Notes: generated by a model from the sequence alone, not told the origin. A stretch of DNA of 64,000 bases from an uncultured Clostridia bacterium (GCA_947389015.1 CANDVA010000008.1:1-64000); one strand, 5' to 3'. Positions 7,567 through 16,340 are shown, numbered from the stretch's first letter. Translations and numbers: made by a program.

Positions 7567-8274
7567 TTAAACTCCCATTTTATATTTTTGTCTTATTTCG
7601 CCGGCAAATATATTGCCGTATTTTGAGAACGAGCCGTGAAATATTTTCTTCTCCGAAAGCGTCCTCGCGAGCCATATAGGGATAGCTCCCGCGGATTTTA
7701 CCTCCATTACCGTGTACGGCTGCGTGATAAGATATTCTCCGTGATCGCCCGAGCGGAGATCCAGCTCGTCGCGCCTGAATCGCACGTTTCCGTCGAACGT
7801 CAGGCGGAATTCCTTGTCGTCGTTACCGTAGTACGCCTCTCTGTCGTAGCAGATAACGATCTTCGGTTCCAGGTTCATTCGCCGTATTATGTAGTCTATC
7901 TCCTCAAAGACCTGCCCGCGCTTGTCGGGGGGAGTGCCGTCGGTTATGTAATCGTGAAGCTCCTTGTAGGTCAGCTCGAATCTTCGCTTGTAGGTTATCC
8001 CGCGGAACTTTTTCTTTATCTCCAGAAACGCTTCGGAATCGTCCTCAACGTTTCCGTAAGCCCTCAGTCTCAGCTTTTCTCTGTAAACGGGCTTTCCGAG
8101 CGAACTTCTTATAAGATCGTTATTGTGATTGTCGAGGTAGATATTCAATATCGTATGCCGCCCGAAATCGTCCTCTGTCATATGTTTTTCTATCTCGCCA
8201 CGGAGAAAGGCGTACTGCTCCTCGTTCAGAAGGAACTTCATCTCGCGCCGTTTAAAGGTGTTAGCGTATGCCAT
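7567..8274 (-). CDS. VTC-domain protein (polyphosphate polymerase-like)
   Basis: The 235-residue protein matches the VTC domain, a tunnel-fold relative of CYTH enzymes that makes polyphosphate from ATP in yeast. Visible signatures are the basic N-terminal RREMKFLL, the strand NIYLDN, the basic pair in KLRLRAYG, EIKKKFRGITYKRR and a late VMEVKSAG acidic strand. These residues line the tunnel and bind phosphate and metal in characterised members. Bacterial copies coupled to DUF4956 have not been shown to make polyphosphate. It is the first gene of the operon. A TATAAT on the minus strand (8306-8311) is a likely -10, with a weak -35. Confidence 0.85.
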   Translation of the reverse strand: MAYANTFKRREMKFLLNEEQYAFLRGEIEKHMTEDDFGRHTILNIYLDNHNNDLIRSSLGKPVYREKLRLRAYGNVEDDSEAFLEIKKKFRGITYKRRFELTYKELHDYITDGTPPDKRGQVFEEIDYIIRRMNLEPKIVICYDREAYYGNDDKEFRLTFDGNVRFRRDELDLRSGDHGEYLITQPYTVMEVKSAGAIPIWLARTLSEKKIFHGSFSKYGNIFAGEIRQKYKMGV

Positions 8275-8432
8275 CTATCTCTGTCCTTTCGTTGTTGTTG
8301 ATTGTATTATACCGCAATATTGTGATGATTTAATGATAAAAGCAAAAATATTTTCTGTAACTTTATGCAATATTTATGTTTTTTCAATGTATGATTTTTA
8401 AGCGTGTTGAATTTACATCAACAAATGCGTTA

Positions 8433-8461
8433 TTGAATTTATTTCCGCGTTTTGCTATAAT
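8433..8461 (+). promoter_or_regulatory. Promoter of the XRE-TPR regulator
   Basis: TTGAAT (8433-8438) and TATAAT (8456-8461) are 17 bp apart, and the start codon lies 33 bp downstream. Confidence 0.8.
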
Positions 8462-8493
8462 ATAGATATCATAAAAAGCAAAGGAGCAGTGCT

Positions 8494-9126
8494 ATGTTAT
8501 ATTTATCGGAAAACCTGAAAAAATACCGCGTTATGAAAAACCTTACGCAGGAGGACGTTGCGGAGTATCTCGGCGTTACGCCGCAGAGCGTGTCAAAATG
8601 GGAGCGCTGCGAGTGCTATCCCGATATTACTTTCCTGCCCGCGCTGGCGAACATATTTGAAACGAGCGTTGATCTGCTCATCGGTATGGACGATATCCGC
8701 GCGGAAAAGACCCGTTTCAATATTCACAAGACGGCGGCGGAATATCAGCGGAACGGCGATTATGCTTCGGCTGAAAAAGTCTATCGCGACGCGCTGCTTG
8801 TTTATCCCAATAAGCTCGGAATGATCTTGGGGCTGGCTGGCGCGCTGGCTTTGAAAGGAAAATCGGAGGAGGCTATCGAGCTGATCGAGAGAGGTCTGCC
8901 GTTATCCGATAGCGAAAAGCAAAAATCGACTACTCGTGCCGTGCTGTGCTTTTTGTATCTGAAATGCGGGAGAGCGGAAAAAGCTCTTCGTCTTGCTTCG
9001 GAACTGCCGCATGTGAGAGAAAGCCGCGAAGTGATACGTCCCATGATCGAACGGGGATTAAGCGAAGACGAGATCAACGAAAATATTAAAAAGCTGATCC
9101 TCGGAGACGACAAGGAGATACGGTAA
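8494..9126 (+). CDS. XRE-family regulator with TPR-like C-terminus
   Basis: The 210-residue protein has an N-terminal Cro/XRE helix-turn-helix (residues ~5-60; NLTQEDVAEYLGVTPQSVSKWE) followed by helical repeats with TPR character (~75-170; YQRNGDYASAEKVYRDALLVYP and GKSEEAIELIERGL). This layout is common in Clostridia regulators that sense peptides or protein partners. It is monocistronic, faces the VTC operon divergently across 219 bp, and may regulate it; that is inference. Confidence 0.85.
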   Translation: MLYLSENLKKYRVMKNLTQEDVAEYLGVTPQSVSKWERCECYPDITFLPALANIFETSVDLLIGMDDIRAEKTRFNIHKTAAEYQRNGDYASAEKVYRDALLVYPNKLGMILGLAGALALKGKSEEAIELIERGLPLSDSEKQKSTTRAVLCFLYLKCGRAEKALRLASELPHVRESREVIRPMIERGLSEDEINENIKKLILGDDKEIR

Positions 9127-9131
9127 ATTTT

Positions 9132-9160
9132 TAACGGGTAGGCTGAACGCCGACCCGTTA
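9132..9160. terminator. Hairpin between convergent genes
   Basis: TAACGGGT pairs with ACCCGTTA, with an inner GGC/GCC. The T-run is weak, so termination is plausible but not certain. Confidence 0.45.
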
Positions 9161-9168
9161 TGTTATAT

Positions 9169-9657
9169 TCACATAGGCGGTATCACGATAGTGCTTTTCC
9201 CGCTGCTTTTCGCGAAATTTACGGTATACTGCGTTCCGCCGCGTTTTCCGTCGTACACGGCGATAAGCATATCACACAGCTCCACGAGCGCGCGGTTTCG
9301 TTTCAGCATACAGTTCTTGACATAACGCGGCGAGATCATCATCGTCCTGTCGCACCTTTCGAGAATAGACTTGTAGCGCGCTTTGTCCGCGGGCGTCCAT
9401 CTGTCGGACTGCTCGGGGCAGGGGAGCACCGCGATAAGCTTTATCTCCGGGTGCGCTTTTTTATGCTCGAGAACAGCCTCCGCCGCCCATGTATCAACGC
9501 CGAGCGCCATTCCCGTATAGAACTCGTCCGCGCCGTCGTTTATCAGCTTGCCGATCTGCTCCGAAAGGCGCTGTTTTAAATCAATACACATTGGGTCGTC
9601 CTCGCCGAAAAACGGGAGCTTTTCGGGGCGGTAGCCCGTAAATGAAATTCTGTACAT
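9169..9657 (-). CDS. SLOG-family (DUF1273/YpsA-like) nucleotide-binding protein
   Basis: The 162-residue protein begins ISFTGYRPEKLPFF and contains FYTGMALGVDTWAAEAVL and a later VYDGKRGGT, matching the Rossmann-like SLOG fold of the DUF1273/YpsA group, which is predicted to bind nucleotide-derived ligands. It lacks any nuclease or transporter partner here, so there is no sign that this copy belongs to a defence system. It lies 10 bp downstream of a lipoprotein gene on the same strand. Confidence 0.85.
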   Translation of the reverse strand: MYRISFTGYRPEKLPFFGEDDPMCIDLKQRLSEQIGKLINDGADEFYTGMALGVDTWAAEAVLEHKKAHPEIKLIAVLPCPEQSDRWTPADKARYKSILERCDRTMMISPRYVKNCMLKRNRALVELCDMLIAVYDGKRGGTQYTVNFAKSSGKSTIVIPPM

Positions 9658-9667
9658 ATTATCCTCT

Positions 9668-10675
9668 TTACCATATTTCCGGATACCATTTCGTTCCGGG
9701 TATCTCCGTCTCCTTTAATATGACGCCTTTATCCGAAAGTACGTGAGTTTCTTTATCGTATATGTGGTCATGCCGCGCAAGACACGCCCTGAAACATTCC
9801 CCCGGCTCGCCCGTCTCCGTTGTTACTCCGTATAACGAGTAAATGAAAGCGTCGTCCGTTTCGGAGACCTCTCTGTATACGTATCCGGAACCGCCGGACA
9901 AGGACAGCATAAAGTCTCCTGCGGCTTTTACGCTTTCCAAGGACAGCTCTCCGAAATAAACGGGACCCGTGCGTTCTCCCGCGGGCGTCATCAGCTCGTT
10001 TTTCAGAAAGCATCTCCGATATGCACGCGGCGTCTCGGTCGTTACGATCTCTCCGTTGATGCGTGTTTTGTCAATGGAAGTATACCTTATGCTGTATTCA
10101 AGGCAGGCGTCGTTCTCGCCGCAGAAGATTATCTCCTCGTCCTTTGTTGTCCGTCCCGTGCCGTCGTCGCGTACAAAGTTGGCGTAGCTTATCATCTCCG
10201 CGCAATGCTCGTCCGTATAGCCTTTAAAAACGTCGTCGGGAATAGGCTCGTTTACGTTAAGCTCTTCTATCGGGATATCGGTCTGAAACATATAGGTCTC
10301 GACGCGTTCCGTGCGGGACTTTCCGTTTATATCCATTTCAAGAAGCGGAATTCCGAACAAGTCAACACCGTCGCTTATATCGGAAAAGAAATCCGAATTT
10401 GAATAGCGTCGGTCGTTGACGGCGATATAAATAATATCGTCGTTGGAGAGCGCCATAACGTCCTCTGCGGAATTGAACACGAACTGCCTTAATTCCTCGG
10501 GCTGAACGATCTCTTTCGATGAGGAAGATGAACTGTCGGGCGGGTCCGATCTCTCGGGCTGAATAATTTCTTCCGAAGAAGAACCGTCGGACAAGCCGTT
10601 TGTCAACGGAGCGGCTTGATTTGAACAACCGCAAAGCGTTATAAGCGCGAGTACCGTTATAATTGATCTTTTCAT
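9668..10675 (-). CDS. Lipoprotein of unknown function
   Basis: The 335-residue protein has a lipoprotein signal peptide (VLALITLCGC). A Ser/Glu-rich linker containing two similar phrases (EEIIQPER and KEIVQPEE, ~25 residues apart) follows, then a mixed alpha/beta domain without a match I recognise. A TRV-type ligand-binding or secreted-sensor role cannot be judged. GGAG lies 10 bases before the ATG at 10675. It is probably co-transcribed with the SLOG gene. Confidence 0.7.
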   Translation of the reverse strand: MKRSIITVLALITLCGCSNQAAPLTNGLSDGSSSEEIIQPERSDPPDSSSSSSKEIVQPEELRQFVFNSAEDVMALSNDDIIYIAVNDRRYSNSDFFSDISDGVDLFGIPLLEMDINGKSRTERVETYMFQTDIPIEELNVNEPIPDDVFKGYTDEHCAEMISYANFVRDDGTGRTTKDEEIIFCGENDACLEYSIRYTSIDKTRINGEIVTTETPRAYRRCFLKNELMTPAGERTGPVYFGELSLESVKAAGDFMLSLSGGSGYVYREVSETDDAFIYSLYGVTTETGEPGECFRACLARHDHIYDKETHVLSDKGVILKETEIPGTKWYPEIW

Positions 10676-10764
10676 ATGAAAGCTCCTTTCGGTGTGCCTT
10701 TACATATAATACCAAATGACCGTCGAAAAGGTTTCATAGATCAAAAAAATCGAATTATTACATA

Positions 10765-11193
10765 TCATTTATTGCCGCTCTGTCGTTTACGGTATTCGAG
10801 ATAGCTGTCGAGAATGACCGCTGCCGCAGCCTGATCGAGTACCTGCTTGCGCTTTTTGCCGCGCTTGTTGATCTCGTTCATGTAGTTTATCGCGGTGTTG
10901 GTGGAGGAACGCTCGTCCCACATTATCACCTCGATGTCCACGAACTCGCGGAGCAGCCGCGCGAATTCGCTGCACTTTTCGGAGCGTTCGCCGCGCGTGC
11001 CGTTCATATTTACGGGGTCGCCGACGATTATCATCGCCGCCTTTTTCTCGACCGCTATTTTCGCCACGCGTTCGACGCACCTGTCGAAGTGGTGTTCGTA
11101 TATCGTTTCAAGGGGCGACGCTAAGGTCTCCGTTTCGTCGCTCATTGCGAGACCCGTTCTGCTGTCGCCGTAGTCTACCGCCATTATCTTCAT
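10765..11193 (-). CDS. ruvX: RuvX/YqgF Holliday junction resolvase-like nuclease
   Basis: The 142-residue product begins MKIMAVDYGDSRTGLA, the RNase H-fold motif of the YqgF family. It has IIVGDPVNMNG in the middle and the acidic WDERSST followed by a late LDQAAAAVILDSYL, which supply the remaining catalytic acids. The family processes Holliday junctions or pre-16S rRNA. The start was moved from 11217 to ATG 11193 because GGAG lies 7 bases before it and the family begins at this point. It has its own unit and no ruvAB beside it. Confidence 0.92.
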   Translation of the reverse strand: MKIMAVDYGDSRTGLAMSDETETLASPLETIYEHHFDRCVERVAKIAVEKKAAMIIVGDPVNMNGTRGERSEKCSEFARLLREFVDIEVIMWDERSSTNTAINYMNEINKRGKKRKQVLDQAAAAVILDSYLEYRKRQSGNK

Positions 11194-11301
11194 TGCATTT
11201 CTCCGTTCTGAACACATTTACAGTTGATATTGTAACACATTTCCTTTCATTTGTCAATACAAAAATTGAAATTATTTAAATTTTTTTGCGGAAAACGGGG
11301 C

Positions 11302-11330
11302 TTGACAAAATCGGCATATCGTGATATAAT
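11302..11330 (+). promoter_or_regulatory. Promoter of the T-box/proS operon
   Basis: TTGACA (11302-11307) and TATAAT (11325-11330) are 17 bp apart, full consensus. The T-box leader follows directly. Confidence 0.88.
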
Positions 11331-11337
11331 AATTAAA

Positions 11338-11590
11338 GTGAATATTGCAAAGCTGTGACAAGAAACAGTAGGCGCGAAAGGTATTCAGAGAAGCGGCGGT
11401 TGGTGCGAGCCGCGGTATCCGAAGCGTTGAACCCGTCTTGGAGCGCGCCGCGAAAGCGTTGATTAAGCGGCGACGGTTATCTCCCGTTACGAGATTTGAG
11501 CTGCGTGTGTCGGCAATGCCGATCCTCGAATTCGGGTGGTAACGCGGGTGTGAGTACTCGTCCCTTAACTATTGGTTAAGGGCGTTTTTT
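11338..11590 (+). promoter_or_regulatory. T-box leader (tRNA-Pro sensing)
   Basis: The leader shows the T-box signature GGGTGGTAACGCGG (11534-11547), a variant of the usual TGGTACCGCG. Stem I carries an apical GGTGCGAGCC region. The terminator is CCCTTAAC (11562-11569) pairing with GTTAAGGG (11575-11582), then a T-run. The likely specifier is the CCC (or CCG) in TTGAACCCGTC near 11432-11435, which reads proline and agrees with proS downstream. Uncharged tRNA-Pro should stabilise the antiterminator and switch the operon on. Confidence 0.92.
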
Positions 11591-11616
11591 ATTTGTACGC
11601 AAAAGGAGAAACAGGT

Positions 11617-12003
11617 TTGAAGTGCTATACGCAGGTATACGTAAAAAACAGCCTTGAGGCGGTTGAAACATATTGCAGAGCTTTTGGAGCAGAGGTGACT
11701 TTTGAGATCAGAAACGCGGACGGCACCGCTTACGAGCATTGCGAGTTATCGGTAAACGGCGAGCCGATACTTGCCGCGGCGGAAGCGCCCGAAGATTATG
11801 ACGTAAGCGTTATTCACCGCCTGAAATGGCAGACGATGACCTTTAACGCGTTTGAATTAGGCTCGCCCGAAACGGTAAAAAATGCTCTTGACGTTCTGCG
11901 CGAGGGCGGCGTGGTAATTGAGGAGATACATGAACTTCCATGGAGCAAATGCTGTGCTACGGTAATTGATAAGTACGGGGTTTGTTGGTGGATAGCAATA
12001 TAA
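11617..12003 (+). CDS. PhnB-like VOC (glyoxalase/bleomycin-resistance fold) protein
   Basis: The 128-residue protein matches the PhnB-type vicinal-oxygen-chelate fold: TQVYVKNSLEAVETYCRAFGAEV at the N-terminus, an internal EHCELSVNGEPI strand pair and a C-terminal ATVIDKYGVCWWI ending. Substrate is unknown. The start is TTG 11617 with GGAG nine bases upstream; the longer frame back to 11572 would run through the T-box terminator and is rejected. It lies between the T-box and proS, so its expression should rise under proline-tRNA shortage, an unusual arrangement for this family. Confidence 0.82.
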   Translation: MKCYTQVYVKNSLEAVETYCRAFGAEVTFEIRNADGTAYEHCELSVNGEPILAAAEAPEDYDVSVIHRLKWQTMTFNAFELGSPETVKNALDVLREGGVVIEEIHELPWSKCCATVIDKYGVCWWIAI

Positions 12004-12034
12004 GGCTTTGCCTTTCAAATAAGGAGGACCAAAA

Positions 12035-13756
12035 ATGAAATTGGATAAGTTAATCGGCGACAGATTTAAGGAGCGCCCGTCCGACTGTCAGATCGACAGT
12101 CACGCGCTTATGGTTCGCGGAGGGTATATCAAGTATGTGGCGAACGGCATTTACTCGAATTATCCGCCGCTGAAAAGGATAACGCGCAAGATCGAGCGGA
12201 TAATCCGCGAGGAAATGGACGCGATAGACGGACAGGAGGTAATGTTTCCCGTCGTAATGCCCGCGTCTCTCTGGGAGGAGAGCGGACGCTACACGTCTAT
12301 CGGCAGCGAAATGGTGCGCTTTCATGACCGCGGAAAGCAGCCGCTCGTGCTCGGTATGACCCATGAGGAGGCGGCGGTGCAGCTTGTCCGCGAGTACGCG
12401 AATTCGTACACGAAATATCCGTTTATGATCTACCAGATACAGACGAAGTTCCGCGACGAGGCTCGTCCGCGCGGCGGTCTTATCCGCGTACGCGAGTTCA
12501 CAATGAAGGACGCATATTCGTTCCACACCTCGCAGGAGGATCTGGAGGAGTACTACAAGCGCGCTCACAGAGCTTATGAGAATATATACCGCCGCTGCGG
12601 CGCGCCGAACGTCATCTCGGTGAAATCCGACAACGGGATTTTCGGCGGCTCGGTATCGCACGAGTTTATGCTGCTCACGCCTATCGGAGAGGACAGTATC
12701 GCCATATGCAAGCACTGCGGCTACACCGCGAACGTCGAAGCCGCGCCGTCCATTATCGAGAATATGCGCGACGAGGTTTCCGAGCCGCTCAACGAGGTGA
12801 ATACTCCCGCCTGTCACACTATCGAGGAGGTGTGCGATTTCCTCAAAGCGCCTGAGGAGAAGTCGCTGAAAGCCGTTATTTACCAGAAGAACACCGACGA
12901 CAGCTTTGTTGTGCTGTTTATCCGCGGCGATCTTGACGTAAACGAAACTAAGCTCACGAACTTCCTCGGCTGCGATATCCACCCCGCCGTTATCGACGGC
13001 GAGTGCGGGTTAAAGGCGGGCTTTATCGGTCCCGTAAACCTTACCGTAAACGGAGAGCACGTCGTTTTGTTCGACGAGAGCCTGAAGAACACAAATAATC
13101 TCGTATGCGGCGCTAACAAGGTCGACTTCCACCTTACGGGTCTGGACTTGGAGCGCGACTGCCCCGATATCGAATATCACGATTTCGCTAAGGCGATAGA
13201 CGGCGGTATCTGCCCCGAATGCGGCGAGCACACGATTTCCATTTCACGCGGAATAGAGGTCGGCAACATCTTCCAGCTCGGCACGAAATACTCAAAATCC
13301 ATGGGCATGACCTTCCTCGACAAGGACGGCAGGGAACAGACCCCGATAATGGGCTGTTACGGTATCGGCGTGGGCAGACTTGCCGCGTCGGTCTGCGAGG
13401 CGTCTCACGACGACTACGGTCCGATATGGCCTATGGCAATAGCGCCGTGGCAGGTTCACCTGTGCGCGGTTCGTCCCGACGACGAGCGCGTCAAGGCTGC
13501 TGCGGATAAGCTCTACGAGGACTTGCAGAACGCGGGAGTTGAGGTGATCTACGACGACAGAAACGTCCGCGCAGGCGTGATGTTTTCCGACGCAGATCTG
13601 CTGGGAGTTCCGCTGCGCGTAGTCGTTAGCCCGAGAAATCTCGACGAGGGTGTGTTCGAGCTGTCAAGCCGCGATAAATCGCTTTCCGAGAAGCTTAAGC
13701 CCGAAAACGCCGTTGAACGCCTCAAGGCGCTTATCAATGATATGATAACAAAATAA
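12035..13756 (+). CDS. proS: Prolyl-tRNA synthetase
   Basis: The 573-residue class II enzyme charges tRNA-Pro. Motif 1 lies around residues 55-75 (MDAIDGQEVMFPVVMPASLW). Motif 2 is seen in TKFRDEARPRGGLIRVREF, and motif 3 in MGCYGIGVGRL. Between motifs 2 and 3 is the ~180-residue bacterial insertion (editing) domain that hydrolyses Ala-tRNA-Pro. The C-terminal anticodon-binding domain starts near WQVHLCAVRPDDE. The length is normal for the bacterial type. GGAGG lies 8 bases before the ATG. Confidence 0.98.
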   Translation: MKLDKLIGDRFKERPSDCQIDSHALMVRGGYIKYVANGIYSNYPPLKRITRKIERIIREEMDAIDGQEVMFPVVMPASLWEESGRYTSIGSEMVRFHDRGKQPLVLGMTHEEAAVQLVREYANSYTKYPFMIYQIQTKFRDEARPRGGLIRVREFTMKDAYSFHTSQEDLEEYYKRAHRAYENIYRRCGAPNVISVKSDNGIFGGSVSHEFMLLTPIGEDSIAICKHCGYTANVEAAPSIIENMRDEVSEPLNEVNTPACHTIEEVCDFLKAPEEKSLKAVIYQKNTDDSFVVLFIRGDLDVNETKLTNFLGCDIHPAVIDGECGLKAGFIGPVNLTVNGEHVVLFDESLKNTNNLVCGANKVDFHLTGLDLERDCPDIEYHDFAKAIDGGICPECGEHTISISRGIEVGNIFQLGTKYSKSMGMTFLDKDGREQTPIMGCYGIGVGRLAASVCEASHDDYGPIWPMAIAPWQVHLCAVRPDDERVKAAADKLYEDLQNAGVEVIYDDRNVRAGVMFSDADLLGVPLRVVVSPRNLDEGVFELSSRDKSLSEKLKPENAVERLKALINDMITK

Positions 13757-13761
13757 AAAGG

Positions 13762-13789
13762 TCGGGAGCCGTAAAGCTCCCGATTTTTT
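13762..13789 (+). terminator. Terminator of proS operon
   Basis: TCGGGAGC pairs with GCTCCCGA around CGTAAA, followed by six T. Confidence 0.9.
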
Positions 13790-13855
13790 ATTTTGACTTT
13801 ACTCATAATTGGGGGCTAACCGCAACAGCTCAAAAAAATTTTTTTCCTACACCCC

Positions 13856-13884
13856 TTGACAAAATCCGATATATATGTTATAAT
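13856..13884 (+). promoter_or_regulatory. Promoter of the SPFH/SdpI-like operon
   Basis: TTGACA (13856-13861) and TATAAT (13879-13884) are 17 bp apart. The start codon of the SPFH gene is 54 bp downstream. Confidence 0.88.
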
Positions 13885-13892
13885 CTCATTAA

Positions 13893-13911
13893 GATATCAA
13901 TTTGATATCAA
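13893..13911 (+). promoter_or_regulatory. Tandem GATATCAA boxes, putative repressor operator
   Basis: Two copies of the palindromic core GATATC lie 11 bp apart, each followed by AA (13893-13900 and 13904-13911). Together they also form the inverted repeat GATATCA-ATT-TGATATC. The element covers the likely transcription start of the operon. Arrays of small palindromes one helical turn apart suit ribbon-helix-helix repressors, and such a protein is encoded in this operon. Autoregulation is inference. Confidence 0.6.
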
Positions 13912-13937
13912 CAGAGTGATTGAAAGGGTGTGTTTTT

Positions 13938-14852
13938 ATGGAGAAGAATGCTGAAAAGACTTATACTTACGAGGAAAAGGAGATTCACCCCGTGAACGGC
14001 TGGGCGGTGCTGTTTATTACGATCTTGCTTATGGTCGGGGCGTTGGCGCTGACTATCTGGGGCGGTATCGAATCCACGGACGAGGCTCCCGCGGCGGCGC
14101 TTATTATCGGAATAGTTATTATGGCTATCGGATGGTTTCCGCTTATCGGATTGAAGATAATGCGTCCGAATGAGGCGCTTGTGCTTACATTGTTCGGCAA
14201 GTACGTCGGCACGCTGAAGAAGGAGGGCTTCTTTTTCATTAACCCGTTCTGCACGCCCGTCGGCGGAGGAAAGCTCTCGCTGAAAACCATGACCCATAAC
14301 AACGAAAAGCAGAAGATCAACGACCTCTCGGGCAACCCGATCGAGGTGGGTATCGTGGTTACATGGCGCGTTGTGAATACGGCTAAGGCGGTGTTCAACG
14401 TGCAGAATTACGGCGCGTTCCTGTCGATACAGGCGGACACCACGCTCCGCGACGTCGCGAGATGTTACCCGTATGACAGCACTGACAGCGACGAGAAAAC
14501 TCTTCGCGGTTCGTCCACCGAGGTCTCGGAGAAGCTGAAAGAGTTGCTTCAGGAGCGTGTTGAGATCGCGGGTCTGGAAATAATCGAGGCGCGTATCGCT
14601 CATCTCGCCTACGCTCAGGAGATAGCCGCCGCAATGCTGCAAAGACAGCAGGCGACTGCGATAATCGAGGCAAGACAAAAGATAGTGGACGGAGCTGTGG
14701 GAATGGTGGAAATGGCGCTCAAAAAGCTCAACGAGAGCAATATCTGCGAGCTTGACGAGGAGCGCAAGGCGCAGATGGTATCCAATCTGCTGGTAGTCCT
14801 CTGCGGAAACAAGGACGCTCAGCCTATCGTGAACAGCGGAAGTATTTATTAA
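13938..14852 (+). CDS. SPFH/band-7 domain membrane protein
   Basis: The 304-residue protein has two N-terminal membrane segments (residues ~20-42 and 48-70). An SPFH domain follows, starting [31 protein letters not shown] and including [19 protein letters not shown] helical C-terminal flotillin-like arm ([25 protein letters not shown] onward) comes next. SPFH proteins form large rings at the membrane and organise proteases or stress responses. ATG 13938 has AAAGGG seven bases upstream. It heads an operon with a membrane protease and SdpI-like proteins, which suggests a role in envelope stress. Confidence 0.88.
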   Translation: MEKNAEKTYTYEEKEIHPVNGWAVLFITILLMVGALALTIWGGIESTDEAPAAALIIGIVIMAIGWFPLIGLKIMRPNEALVLTLFGKYVGTLKKEGFFFINPFCTPVGGGKLSLKTMTHNNEKQKINDLSGNPIEVGIVVTWRVVNTAKAVFNVQNYGAFLSIQADTTLRDVARCYPYDSTDSDEKTLRGSSTEVSEKLKELLQERVEIAGLEIIEARIAHLAYAQEIAAAMLQRQQATAIIEARQKIVDGAVGMVEMALKKLNESNICELDEERKAQMVSNLLVVLCGNKDAQPIVNSGSIY

Positions 14853-14885
14853 ATGTCGGATTGACGGAATGCGGGGGGTGAAATT

Positions 14886-15677
14886 ATGTTCGGCGCGGAA
14901 GCTATTGTATCTCTGTTTGTTGGAGGACTGGCGGCGTTTATTATCCCGATAGCGGCTGCTGTAATATTTAAAGTGAAGAACCGCGAAACGTGGCTGCCGG
15001 GCGTGTTTATCGGCGCGGGAACGTTTTTTGTATTTGCAATGATACTTGAGCAGATACTTCACGCGGCAATGCTCCCGATAGTGCGCGGGAACACCGTGCT
15101 GTACTGCGTTTACGGCGCTCTCGCGGCGGGGATATTCGAGGAAACTGGCAGACTTATCGCGTATAAGACGCTGATGAAACGGCATTATTCAACGAAAAAC
15201 GCGGTTTATATGGGAATAGGTCACGGAGGCTGCGAGGCTGTATTGCTCATCGGACTGAATTTCATAACGTATGCGTTTATTGCGCTGACGGTGAACGCTG
15301 TCGGTATCAATAAGTTTATCGAAATGAGCACAGCGGGCAACTCGGATGTCGCCGATACGGTGCGGAGCCAGCTTGATTCAATTGCCGCCGTAACCGCTGT
15401 ATCCACGGTCCAGGCGCTGTTTGAGCGCGTTATCGCAATGGTGTTCCACGTGTGTATGTCGGTAGTCGTATATAAGGCGGTATCGCAGCGCGGAAAGCTG
15501 TGGCTGTATCCGCTGGCGGTATTGCTTCACGCGCTGCTGGACGTTCCCGCGGTGCTGTTTCAGACGGGAGTAATTACAGGTATTCCCGCGGTTCATGTGA
15601 TAATGACGGTGTTCGTCGCCGTGGTGGTTTTCGGTACGGCAATGCTGTCAAAGAAGCTGCCCGACGGCAAAACATGA
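14886..15677 (+). CDS. YhfC-family putative intramembrane metalloprotease
   Basis: The 263-residue polytopic protein has about seven membrane segments. It contains FEETGR (about residue 85), the GIGHGGCEA loop, a downstream ER in LFERV and a late LLHALLD. The glutamate and histidine motifs in membrane segments resemble the ABI/CAAX-like protease superfamily to which YhfC proteins are assigned. The start follows GGGGGTG. It lies 34 bp after the SPFH gene, a pairing that parallels SPFH-protease complexes, so the SPFH protein may control it; this is inference. Confidence 0.82.
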   Translation: MFGAEAIVSLFVGGLAAFIIPIAAAVIFKVKNRETWLPGVFIGAGTFFVFAMILEQILHAAMLPIVRGNTVLYCVYGALAAGIFEETGRLIAYKTLMKRHYSTKNAVYMGIGHGGCEAVLLIGLNFITYAFIALTVNAVGINKFIEMSTAGNSDVADTVRSQLDSIAAVTAVSTVQALFERVIAMVFHVCMSVVVYKAVSQRGKLWLYPLAVLLHALLDVPAVLFQTGVITGIPAVHVIMTVFVAVVVFGTAMLSKKLPDGKT

Positions 15678-15751
15678 GAGGTAAACCGTGTTTAACTTTG
15701 TGAAATACGCCAAAAGTTACGCGCAGACCTGTTTATAAGGGGTGAAAAGAT

Positions 15752-15949
15752 TTGAGCGACGAGGAAAAGAAGAATACGAAAAAGCAGATACCGCTTCGGC
15801 TTTCGTCGTCGCTGTACGCGGAGCTTATGAAGTGGGCGGAGGACGATTTCCGCTCGGTCAACGGGCAGATAGAGTATCTGCTTACGGAGTGCGTGAAGTA
15901 CCGCAAAAAGCACGGCACTGACGCTAAGGACGGTGACGGCAATGGGTGA
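15752..15949 (+). CDS. Arc-like ribbon-helix-helix protein
   Basis: The 65-residue protein (TTG start after AAGGGGTG) has the Arc/MetJ pattern: a short beta strand ([15 protein letters not shown]) and two helices ([22 protein letters not shown]). It should bind DNA as a dimer. It overlaps the next gene. The tandem palindromes over the operon's promoter are its most obvious candidate target. Confidence 0.75.
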   Translation: MSDEEKKNTKKQIPLRLSSSLYAELMKWAEDDFRSVNGQIEYLLTECVKYRKKHGTDAKDGDGNG

Positions 15950-16340
15950 ACGTATTATCTGCGCGGTTGTCAATATGTTATTGCCGCTGACATTGCTCGG
16001 GCTTGGGCTGATGATTTGGCTCACCAAGCCCGGTTACGGCGACGCGTTCGGTTATCGGACAACGTGGTCTCTTAAAAGCAAGGAGACGTGGGCGCTCGCT
16101 CAGGAGCTTTTCGGGCTGATATGCACGCGGGTCTATGCAGTGCTGTCGTTCCTCACGCTGATAAGCGGAGTGATCCCGATAATTCTGAAAGCCGACGAAA
16201 TTGCTCTAAGCATAGTTGTCATGGCGGTGAATTTGGCGGATTTTATTGCGCTTTTTGTTATAATCGGCATTGTCGACGGGAAGGTCAAGAGTCGGTTCGA
16301 CAAAGACGGAAATCGCAAGGGCGGTGAATGCAATGAGTGA
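15942..16340 (+). CDS. SdpI-like membrane protein 1
   Basis: This ~132-residue protein has three or four membrane segments. After the first lies the SdpI family signature FGYRT followed by [16 protein letters not shown]. The C-terminus carries [13 protein letters not shown], a tail shared with its neighbours. SdpI of Bacillus subtilis is the immunity protein against the SDP toxin and senses it. The ATG at 15942 is preferred over GTG 15933 for spacing to AAGGA. It overlaps genes on both sides. Confidence 0.78.
   Translation: MGERIICAVVNMLLPLTLLGLGLMIWLTKPGYGDAFGYRTTWSLKSKETWALAQELFGLICTRVYAVLSFLTLISGVIPIILKADEIALSIVVMAVNLADFIALFVIIGIVDGKVKSRFDKDGNRKGGECNE

Noticed and set aside
9169-9657. SLOG protein as part of an anti-phage system
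   Set aside because: No effector, nuclease or membrane partner lies nearby; the neighbours are a lipoprotein and a regulator.
12050-12982. Long antisense frame within proS
   Set aside because: It is the mirror of a GC-biased coding gene. It has no ribosome binding site or recognisable domain.
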